Part shown: piece after piece, positions 55,554-64,000 of the stretch | Position numbering within the stretch: the first letter of the stretch is position 1 | Layout of the letters: each line of letters starts with the position of its first letter | Source of the DNA: Acanthosepion esculentum | Taxonomy: Eukaryota > Mollusca > Cephalopoda > Sepiida > Sepiidae | Length of the DNA stretch: 64,000 nucleotides | Direction: 5' to 3' | NCBI GenBank assembly: GCA_964036315.1 | Contig: OZ038509.1 | Span: 26,835,522-26,899,521, forward strand | Translations under genes and position numbers: made by a program | The notes under the pieces: model-generated | Told to the model about the DNA's origin: nothing | What the model saw: the letters and a program-made list of their open reading frames with translations, nothing else | Database searches by the model: none

Positions 55554-56277
55554 CACACTATTTACATTCTTCTGCTGATTGTCGTCATCCTTGTTGCCAT
55601 ATATGAATATGGCAACAAACATGTGTTAATACATATGATGCATATACATTATGCATACATAAAAAGATTTTGTATGTACGTACATGTGTAATTGGCATAC
55701 AGGTAAGAATTAAATATTACAAGGATGCACCAGAATTTTAGAAATACCAAAGTGAGGTATGGCCCGAAATCAGTTGGGAACCACTGATCAAGAGGCTTGA
55801 AATGATCAAATGGTTAAGAATTCAGACTTGTACAAACTGCCTGTGTCATTTTCATGAAATTCTCTTCGGAATTCAACAATGACATCCATTCTTTCTGCTT
55901 GGATCACACAACTTTGTTTTCTGATTTGAGTGTGATAAATTCTGGAACTAAACAGGAGGGGAAAAATGCATTCACAGAAAGAGAAGATTAGCTTGCAGGT
56001 TGAAATGTGATAGATTTAAAAATGAAAAACATTTTTACTTGAAAAGTAAAAAAATCTTTTCTTTTAATTAAATCATAAAATAAACCTTATGTCCTTCAAT
56101 TGTGTGTTTTTTCAAAACAATCTTGAAAAATAAAATACTGGAAAGAGAAACAAAATTTGTTGTATAAGATAAAGGATTTTGTTTAAATTGATTGGAAAAT
56201 CCATCTCTATTACATTTGAATAAGAGATTTTATCTCTGATATATTCAGTTGAAATTTGCACACATACATACACACCC

Positions 56278-56298
<21 letters not shown>
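55125..56298. other. Unassigned sequence with (TA)n at 55517-55551
   Basis: Short 'atttacattcttctgctg / gttgccatat' block near 55556 echoes the 32700 repeat family. No gene. Confidence 0.45.

Positions 56299-56346
<48 letters not shown>
56299..56346. repeat. (TA)n microsatellite
   Basis: TA run bordering the satellite. Confidence 0.97.
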
Positions 56347-56349
<3 letters not shown>

Positions 56350-58262
56350 TTGTAGAGTTATTTCCTTAGTGGAAACTGTATTCGGACTAAATGCGTCCTA
56401 AATAGGTTAAACGTACAGAAACGTTAGGAACTTGTAATAAAGTGTTACGCAGAGTAATCGAGTTGTGGTCGCTGACTACTACTCCCTCTTTCGACTACTA
56501 CTGACTCCTACTTATAATAGATGGGAGAGTCTATTATCTAGACAAGGTGTCTTTCACTATAAAAATAGTAAAAATCATTTCCAATGCATTTCATAGTAAA
56601 AATCATTGGCCAATGCATTTTAATAGTAAAAATCATTTCCAAAGCATTTTCATAGTAAAAATCATTGCCCAATGCATTTTCATAGTTGTTGTGGAGTTAT
56701 TTCCTTAGTGGAAACTGTATTCGGACTAAATGCGTCCTAAATAGGTTAAACGTACAGAAACATTAGGAACTTGTAATAAAGTGTTACGCAGAGTAATCGA
56801 GTTGTGGTCGCTGACTACTACTCCCTCTTTCGACTACTACTGACTCCTACTTATAATAGATGGGAGAGTCTATTATCTAGACAAGGTGTCTTTCACTATA
56901 AAAATAGTAAAAATCATTTCCAATGCATTTTCATAGTAAAAATCATTGGCCAATGCATTTTAATAGTAAATATCATTTCCAAAGCATTTTCATAGTAAAA
57001 ATCATTGGCCAATGCATTTTCATAGTTGTTGTGGAGTTATTTCCTTAGTGGAAACTGTATTCGGACTAAATGCGTCCTAAATAGGTTAAACGTACAGAAA
57101 CATTAGGAACTTGTAATAAGGTGTTACGCAGAGTAATCGAGTTGTGGTCGCTGACTACTACTCCCTCTTTCGACTACTACTGACTCCTACTTATAATAGA
57201 TGGGAGAGTCTATTATCTAGACAAGGTGTCTTTCACTATAAAAATAGTAAAAATCATTTCCAATGCATTTTCATAGTAAAAATCATTGGCCAATGCATTT
57301 TAATAGTAAATATCATTTCCAAAGCATTTTCATAGTAAAAATCATTGGCCAATGCATTTTCATAGTTGTTGTGGAGTTATTTCCTTAGTGGAAACTGTAT
57401 TCGGACTAAATGCGTCCTAAATAGGTTAAACGTACAGAAACATTAGGAACTTGTAATAAAGTGTTACGCAGAGTAATCGAGTTGTGGTCGCTGACTACTA
57501 CTCCCTCTTTCGACTACTACTGACTCCTACTTATAATAGATGGGAGAGTCTATTATCTAGACAAGGTGTCTTTCACTATAAAAATAGTAAAAATCATTTC
57601 CAATGCATTTTCATAGTAAAAATCATTGGCCAATGCATTTTAATAGTAAATATCATTTCCAAAGCATTTTCATAGTAAAAATCATTGGCCAATGCATTTT
57701 CATAGTTGTTGTGGAGTTATTTCCTTAGTGGAAACTGTATTCGGACTAAATGCGTCCTAAATAGGTTAAACGTACAGAAACATTAGGAACTTGTAATAAG
57801 GTGTTACGCAGAGTAATCGAGTTGTGGTCGCTGACTACTACTCCCTCTTTCGACTACTACTGACTCCTACTTATAATAGATGGGAGAGTCTATTATCTAG
57901 ACAAGGTGTCTTTCACTATAAAAATAGTAAAAATCATTTCCAATGCATTTTCATAGTAAAAATCATTGGCCAATGCATTTTAATAGTAAATATCATTTCC
58001 AAAGCATTTTCATAGTAAAAATCATTGGCCAATGCATTTTCATAGTTGTTGTGGAGTTATTTCCTTAGTGGAAACTGTATTCGGACTAAATGCGTCCTAA
58101 ATAGGTTAAACGTACAGAAACATTAGGAACTTGTAATAAGGTGTTACGCAGAGTAATCGAGTTGTGGTCGCTGACTACTACTCCCTCTTTCGACTACTAC
58201 TGACTCCTACTTATAATAGATGGGAGAGTCTATTACCTATAGACTAGGTGTCTTTCACTATA
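56345..58262. repeat. 340-bp satellite, about 5.6 units
   Basis: Units start at 56345, 56686, 57026, 57366, 57706 and 58046 with 'tgttgtggagttatttcc'. Units 2-5 are nearly identical. Each ends in four sub-repeats of about 33 bp with 'atagtaaaaatcattggcc' and 'aatgcatttt'. An identical 63-codon open frame recurs in four units, only because the units are the same. Confidence 0.97.
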
Positions 58263-58689
58263 ACATATATAGAGAGAGAGAGAAATATGGATGGTGGGGA
58301 GAAAGAGGGGTTAATTCGTTTTCTGAATGTTAAATTTAAAAAGCAAAAATAGAGCTTCTGCCAGCAATGTGTTTAGATGTTTCCCAAAATGTTACTTCAC
58401 ACTGGCTGTTCTTTTTTCTTCTAATTTTTAGTACAGTCGATACAGTAAATGGCTATTGCTTGTATCACCAATAAATTTATACTTGTTTTGGTATTGCCAC
58501 TATCATAACAATCCTTAATAGTAGCTGCGTAATGATCTAAATACATAAAATGCATTGTGCAGCCATATAAACAAGAAGGTGCTAAAAAACTCTTGACCTG
58601 ACCAAAAACCAAAAAAACCCCTACACACACTTTTGATATTGGGTCAAGCCAAGAACTTCAGCATCAAGTGGACATTGAGTTCAACACCC

Positions 58690-58732
58690 AGTGGTGACAG
58701 TCTGTTTCATGCTTAAGTGCAATCTTCAGGCC
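58690..58732 (-). ncRNA. Type I hammerhead motif, minus arm (intact core)
   Basis: Minus: CUGAAGA (58723-58729), UUGC-ACUUAA-GCAU hairpin with a U-U base, GAAA (58705-58708), ACA-GAC-UGU, GUC (58696-58698). Same architecture as at 24186. Stem I is only partly formed in the palindrome. Confidence 0.65.
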
Positions 58733-58770
58733 TGAAGCTTGCACTTAAGCATGAAACAGACTGTCACCAC
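58732..58770 (+). ncRNA. Hammerhead motif, plus arm (one core change)
   Basis: Core CUGAAGC instead of CUGAAGA, the single mismatch of the palindrome; GAAA at 58753-58756 and GUC at 58763-58765 kept. Confidence 0.6.
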
Positions 58771-58859
58771 TGGGTGTTGAACTCAATGTCTACTTTTATA
58801 TTTATATATGCTCTATTCCTGATACTGAGCACTTTAACCCACAAATATAGCATACCTTA

Positions 58860-59100
58860 AAACTATTTTTTTTATTATGCAATGTATGTGTGTGTATGTA
58901 TGTGTTATATACTACACTGATCCTAAGCAGAAGTTCCAGGTGAGTGACACATGTATCTTATAAATACAGCACTGATCTATAAATAATTAATCCCACCATT
59001 TTTGATGGGTATTGTTCTAATAATAAACCTGGCTCAAAAAAAAAAAAAAAAAAAAAATTTAACAACTACTTAAAATTAACATTGCCATAAAAATAGTTCA
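58860..59100. other. Unassigned sequence ending in an A-run (59038-59058)
   Basis: Begins with the 'gagcactttaaccca..atatagca' block that also follows the hammerheads at 24310 and 24470, then nothing recognisable. Confidence 0.45.
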
Positions 59101-59103
59101 TAT

Positions 59104-59277
59104 ATGAAACCACCCCGACTGTCCAATAAAGAAGTAAAGCCAAAACCTATGAAAATTGAAATTCATCATGAAATTCAGTTGAGGAAACAAGATTCAGTCC
59201 TCATGAACAAGCGTGGATGGAAAGGAAAACTACCTGTTGCTGCAAACATCAGGGAGAAAAAAGTATCTGAAAATTAA
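59104..59277 (+). pseudogene. Short unrecognised open frame between two A-runs
   Basis: 57 codons from ATG to TAA: MKPPRLSNKEVKPKPMKIEI, then a Lys/Arg-rich, non-repetitive protein (..SVLMNKRGWKGKLPVAAN..). Coding-like composition in otherwise AT-rich DNA, with A-runs at 59038-59058 and 59297-59317. I do not recognise the family. It could be a retroposed piece of a gene or of a transposase. Confidence 0.3.
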
Positions 59278-59574
59278 CAGACAATGGGGAAATGTAAAAA
59301 AAAAAAAAAAAAAAAAATGAATTTTCAAAGTCACATTTGAATCTTGGGGCATGAACAATTGTCCCTAAAGAGGTTTCAAAAACTGAATGTCTTCAGAAGA
59401 ATGAGAACCTATTAAAACAATATTACTAAAATTAACCAGAATAATGTAGAGTTGTACTTGTGACTGTAACATAACAAAAATGGCACATCATAGCACAATT
59501 TTTATTAGTGTAAGACTTAAATTCCCAAACACAGAGAATAAATCAGTTTCTTGTCTAAGAAATATAATTGATTG

Positions 59575-59955
59575 ATTTGTTTTTTACAGCTTATCAACCA
59601 TTTACAGGTTATTTAAAGCTAGAAATATTTTTAGATTGTAAGAATTCTTTTGAAGATAATGATTTATTGATACAAGCCCTACTATTTAACCCATAGCTTG
59701 GAGAGGGAAGAAGAGGTGGATTTGTACCTTTCCCAAGGGTATTTGCATTTAAGTGAATATAATAAACCTGACTGGAATTGGAATTTGGCTATCTGATTTC
59801 CAATTCTAAGCCATTATCCATTGCACCACCTGCACATCCAAGCTTACAACACCTGGTATTCCCAAGCAGTCGTCCATGTAGGTACTAATCAGGCTTGATG
59901 TTAACTTTGGTGATTGTACAAGAACTAGTGTTTCAACATGATATGGTCATAAGCC
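59575..59955 (-). mobile_element. Chimeric 5S rRNA-tRNA SINE, full length
   Basis: Minus strand: 5S part (59955-59845: 'gaccatatcatgttgaaaca', 'gttcttgtacaatcac', 'gcttgggaataccaggtg'), tRNA-like part ('ggtgcaatggataatggc' box A, 'aattccaattccag' box B), body ('acccttgggaaaggtac') and tail ('acctgtaaatggttgataagc', 'aatcaat'). The cleanest 5S-tRNA junction of the three joined copies. Confidence 0.87.
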
Positions 59956-59959
59956 AATT

Positions 59960-60450
59960 AACTAGAGTAATTCACTGGATTTCCCATAAAACTGGTTTCT
60001 AAACCAAACACATAAAATAATTAAAATAAAGTAACAGAAATATTAAAACTGAAAATGATACTAAAAACTGCTGCAAATCTGAGAAGACCTAATACTACTT
60101 GACCCTAGAATCTACCTCCACCATAAAGGTTAATAAGACACCTGGTCAGTTTAATATGAAACTGAATACACATTTTGTGTGTATAAAGATGAAAATGATC
60201 CAGTTCTTGCAATCAGTGCCACAAAGGTATTAGATAACTCACTACCCTCCCTTTATAATACAATATAGAGGTGCTACCTCAGAATTGAAATCCTCAAGAC
60301 CTGGCTCACTTGTTATGTCTTGACAAAAGACAAAACAGATCCAAGCCCCTTTGATCCTAACGGATGTGAATAGTCTTTTTTTTTATGTCATGTTCTTTAC
60401 AAACATTTGCAATCACAGTTCCCCAGATTAGTTTTAATATGTGTTTATAA
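59960..60450. other. Unassigned sequence
   Basis: Traces of LINE-like text near 60110-60330 ('ggttaataagacacctggtc', 'gaaatcctcaagacctgg') without a frame. Confidence 0.4.
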
Positions 60451-60455
60451 CAACA

Positions 60456-60946
60456 TGTTGTAATGGAATGTCCCACACTCCCTATCGCCTATGTGGACTG
60501 ACTATATTGGTAGATATATATATATATAGTGAGCACAAGATATACCTGGCAGACTTGCTTCGGCAATTACTTGGAGATTCATCTCTAGCTGAGCTGGTCG
60601 ATCTCTCTGCCTTTGGGCAGAGAGGAACCCCAGACGGAGCTATGTCGAAGGGCAAAGTCTTGTCTCGGAAAACAGCTACCTGACCCCATTTTATATAGGG
60701 AATTTTTGGCTGATCATTTGAGCTCGGATACCCCACATTAAATTTGGCCTTGTGCCACATCTGATCATGTGGGGCGGTTGATAGATATCCTTGCTTCGGG
60801 AATTACTAGCTTGCTAACTGATTCCCTGTCTTTCAGTAGTGTATTCTCTTTTACAATAAACGTTTCTTTCATCTGTGCCCATGTTGCTGTTCCTTTCACT
60901 TGAGTACCACCTTTGTCTGTTTGTAACCTTCTTTAAGGATACAACA
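60456..60946 (+). mobile_element. Solo LTR (gypsy-like)
   Basis: 491 bp starting TGTTGTA and ending TACAACA, perfect 7-bp terminal inverse with TG..CA ends. Promoter-like 'cattttatatagg' near 60688 and polyadenylation signal AATAAA near 60857. Flanks CAACA and CAGCA could be a mutated 5-bp target duplication. More GC-rich than its surroundings. No internal region, so a recombined solo LTR; strand inferred from TATA before AATAAA. Confidence 0.75.
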
Positions 60947-60984
60947 CAGCATCAATAATGTTGATTATAATTATAAGCACTTCC

Positions 60985-61690
60985 AACACCAGTAGGGAAT
61001 GCTGGGAGCAAAAACTGATTGAGTAGGGATTTGCATAGAGTTGTTGAGTTTACCATATTTTGTGTCATTTTTGTGTTTCTTCAACTTTTCAGTGGCCAGT
61101 CTAATATAATTTATCTTTCCACCTTAAGTCGAGTGGAACACTGAAGGAATGATCAAGTTAGCAGACACTGACAACACGTTTTATATTGTAACAACTAATC
61201 AAGGGGATTTCCAAAGAATTAGGAAACATTTCATTTTCAGGTTTTGAAAGATTTTTGAGAAAGAAATCAGTGATCGTTGCATTGGATATTCAAACAAATA
61301 ATAATACAAGTACTGAAAAAATTCAGAGCAGACAGACAATACAAACTCCAAAATATTTGAGTTCACAAAGAGAGTTATCGCCCTTTGACTGTAACCAAAA
61401 CAAACTTTGATTTGTAATTATTTATTTTGCAATTTGGAAAAGTTAGAAATAAATTAATAAAGAAAATAAATTACTTTATGAATGGAGATGTAACAACACC
61501 AATAAATGTTGATTGTGATAATGATGGCTGTAAGCAAAAAACAGATCGAGCGGAGGCTTAAAGTTGTTGCATTTAGCACGTCTCATCTCATCTTTGCACT
61601 GTTTCAACATTTGAGCAGCCAATCTAATATAATTTATCTTTCCATCCTAAGACCAGTGGAACAATATGCATAAAGAACCATAACTGTTCT
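60985..61690. repeat. Two diverged copies of an unknown repeat
   Basis: 61085-61140 and 61610-61665 share 'cagtctaatataatttatctttcca' type text ('ccaatctaatataatttatc'), and both are preceded by 'gcaaaaa(c)tga / gcaaaaaacaga'. Offset about 525 bp. Confidence 0.6.
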
Positions 61691-61699
61691 TGGAAAAAA

Positions 61700-64000
61700 G
61701 AAGTGAAATGGTTTAGCATTGTTTTCTCCAGAGTCCTGAATTCACAGTTACTCTTCTCTTAGTCCTGTCAAGACTAGAGATCCCAGTCTATTTGTTTTAT
61801 TCATCGTGAGGAAAAGGAAAACAAAGAGAAATTTTTGCCTTTCCTAAGGTCAATACTGCAAACTGAACATAACAGTCTCAACTGGAATGTGAACTCTTGT
61901 CTTATGATTCAATTTTTCAAGACAATAATCCAGGACATAGACAATGAATACAAAAAACAAAAAAAAAAACTATCAGTTACACCATGGTTAAAAAAAAAAA
62001 ATCTTTCTTTCAGAATTAATTTGAAAGATTAATGAATTTTCACTTTTCAGTTACCTACGTTTTATTCTCATGACAAACATTTTTTACTTTTATTAACACT
62101 TCAAGGAATGAATACTTTTTTCTTCACGTCATTTTCTGATGAATATTTTATAAACGCGAAACATGTTAGATTGAGAAACGTTTCCTATTTGTTCTTTATC
62201 TTACATTCTGTCAGATTTTGATCCATATTTGATTCCAATCCATCTCGAAACTTGGTTATGCTTGCAGCTTCATATCAGGATTTTACAAGTATAAATACTT
62301 TACTCAAGACAGAGGTATATTTGTATAATTTAATTTATATACCAATATTAGTTTTAAAAAAAAAATTTCACCGCCTTTTACGGGTGGAAGGAGTCATGAG
62401 CTTAATTTTAATTTTTGGTTAGAAAAAAAAAAACAAAAGATTCTATTTTTTTACTGACGTGGTAGATAAACAAATTTTCTTTTTTTTTTATATATATACA
62501 CCTGTCAAAAAGGGCGGATTTTATTGAAAATCTGTTGATAAATGATAAAAAAAAATGTCTTATTTTTATCAGACTGTGATCTTTCCCAAATTGCCATTAC
62601 TGCTTTTGGGCGTACATGCGGATTTCACTTTTCTTTGCGAGGGGGGGGTTAAAAAGAAAATTACAAGTCGACACAAGTCGTAAGTTGAGCCTAGGATTTT
62701 GTTTTTGTTTATATTGGTGATGGTGGTGGTTAACTAGTTTTCAAAGTCTTATTGCCCAGTGACTAGGTGTTTTTTGGGGGGGGGGGTACACTTGCATAAT
62801 TCAAATTTAATAATTTAAAATTTTTTTTAAAGTTGGTTACATTTACAACACGAATAAAACATCTTTTTTTTTCTTTTTAACCCCCCCGCCAAAAAAAAAA
62901 AAGATAAACTCATTTTTACCCCCATTGTTGTCCTGAAACTTAGGACTACTAGATAAGAAGAAGATCAATTTCAAGAAGAATTCGAAATACATTTTTAAAA
63001 AAAAAAAAAAAAGAAGAAAAGAACTGGTTCAAAGACAACAATTATGTATATGAGAAGAAAAAAGCAAGATAAAAAAAAAAACAGGCAGACCAAGTTGATA
63101 AATAAACTGAAAATAGATCTAAAACTAAAATAAATGAACTATTTCAACAATTCCAATTGTTAAACATTATTATTCAACATAAACAACGTAAAAGAGGAGA
63201 AAACATCGCAGTTTAAAGTTCAAACGAAAGTAATTTATTTACTAATAAAAGAAAAAGTTTGTATCGTTTTTTAAGCTTCTTTGAAAAAGTACGAAATATA
63301 AAATTAGACAGGTGCTTAAAATCGGTCATTTTTTTGTTTATCAGTAATTTTTCCTTTCTAGTACTAAAAAATCAAATGCTGTCATTTTGAAAAGTGGTCC
63401 GTAAGCTTTAATTTCGTGTTAAGTATATTATAATTGATTAACGAATTAATTTATTTACTTTTTTCAAAACAACTTCAATTTAAAAATTTTTAAGATCTTT
63501 TATAATATGAAAAAACGATAAAAAAACAAAAAAATTAAAGGCCATTTAAAAACCAAGAGAAGAACCGCCACACCCTTAAAAGAAAGGGAATGTCGCAGTT
63601 AAACAAGACGACTGACCACATAAAAATCGATAGAAATTTTGTTTTACTTCAAATAAAAATTAAAACTAAAAACATAAGCTTTTTGAAGTCAGGTAAAAAA
63701 AATAAATACATTTTTAAATCATTCACAATTGGTAAACAACATATAAGAAAAAGACACTGTTGTAGTGTACAATTCATTCATTTTAAAATTTTAGTTTACA
63801 AAACTAAGCTGAAGATAACATTGAGAAATTTTGAAAATAATCTACAAAATTCTACATTTTAGAAAAAAAAAAATCCCTAAAATAAGTTAAGATTTGTTTT
63901 TTCTTCAACGATTTTGTCTTGTTTGATGGTATTTTATTTTTAGTAGTACTAACAGTTACAATGTTACAACCAAATGCTGTCAAAAGTTTTTAAAAGAGTA
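61700..64000. other. AT-rich DNA without recognisable gene
   Basis: Many A- and T-runs, C/G-runs at 62641, 62775 and 62881. The 90-codon open frame at 63590-63862 (plus) is Lys/Asn/Ile-rich as expected by chance here, and I do not call it. No splice-consistent exon of the TBC gene was found. Confidence 0.5.

Larger units (their letters stand above)
58671..58790. repeat. 120-bp near-perfect palindrome of two hammerhead motifs
   Basis: Two 60-bp arms without spacer, one mismatch (58723 against its partner). Centre 'ggcc' at 58729-58732. Each arm carries a hammerhead motif pointing outward. Confidence 0.9.

Noticed and set aside
56804..58015. Four identical 63-codon frames
   Set aside because: They recur only because the 340-bp satellite units are identical.
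60441..60760. Protein genes on either strand at 60.4-60.8 kb
   Set aside because: They lie inside a solo LTR with TG..CA ends; no protein similarity recognised.
63590..63862. 90-codon plus-strand frame
   Set aside because: Lys/Asn/Ile-rich, in AT-rich DNA, no domain, no splice context.

Overview
This is eukaryotic, AT-rich, repeat-dense DNA. It is almost certainly from an animal, most likely a mollusc and probably a cephalopod (octopus-like). The reasons are small coding exons with canonical GT/AG splice sites in multi-kilobase introns, tRNA-derived SINEs whose shared body looks like the cephalopod 'Ceph' type, several Penelope-like elements (PLEs) with GIY-YIG endonucleases, and many decayed LINEs, mariners and (TA)n tracts. 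The organism call is recognition from memory, not a search result.

Host gene: only one is supportable, on the minus strand. Four exons (14428-14639, 12283-12358, 2593-2708, 302-1008) join in one open frame across matching splice phases. They encode the start of a TBC (Rab GTPase-activating) domain, followed by a Ser/Asp-rich insertion of about 270 residues. A fifth, tentative upstream exon lies at 18415-18612. The gene continues past the left edge, where the catalytic TBC motifs should be, and its 5' end is not seen. Everything else between and upstream of the exons is intronic or intergenic repeat.

Layout. 0-3 kb: last two visible exons plus LINE and SINE tails. 3.3-6.7 kb: a long RT element with a C-terminal restriction-like endonuclease motif, lightly damaged. 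7-9.7 kb: SINEs, including a 5S rRNA-tRNA chimera whose tail has grown into a satellite. 10.4-11.6 kb: a mariner with both terminal repeats. 12-14.6 kb: two exons, a LINE tail with repeated 3' modules and a long inverted-repeat element. 15-18.1 kb: a PLE flanked by hammerhead-like motifs. 19.3-19.9 kb: a hAT element with a perfect 8-bp target duplication. 21-23.3 kb: a second mariner carrying a nested insertion. 23.3-31 kb: three LINE remnants and two more hammerheads. 31-40 kb: SINE and LINE fragments. 40.4-42.4 kb: a 121-bp satellite abutting a scrambled PLE. 42.5-50.3 kb: SINEs, a third mariner and minisatellites. 51-54 kb: another PLE with tandem hammerhead-like leaders. 56.3-58.3 kb: a 340-bp satellite. 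58.7 kb: a 120-bp palindrome made of two hammerheads head to head. 60.5-60.9 kb: a solo LTR. 61.7-64 kb: AT-rich DNA without recognisable features.

The most interesting signal is a family of small type I hammerhead ribozyme motifs at five loci, near or within PLE material. They share the same 3-bp stem III with a triloop, and most carry an odd U-U opposition at the base of stem II. At three loci they form inverted pairs. The second is the chimeric 5S rRNA-tRNA SINE, present in three joined copies plus one largely 5S copy. All transposon genes seen here are broken.
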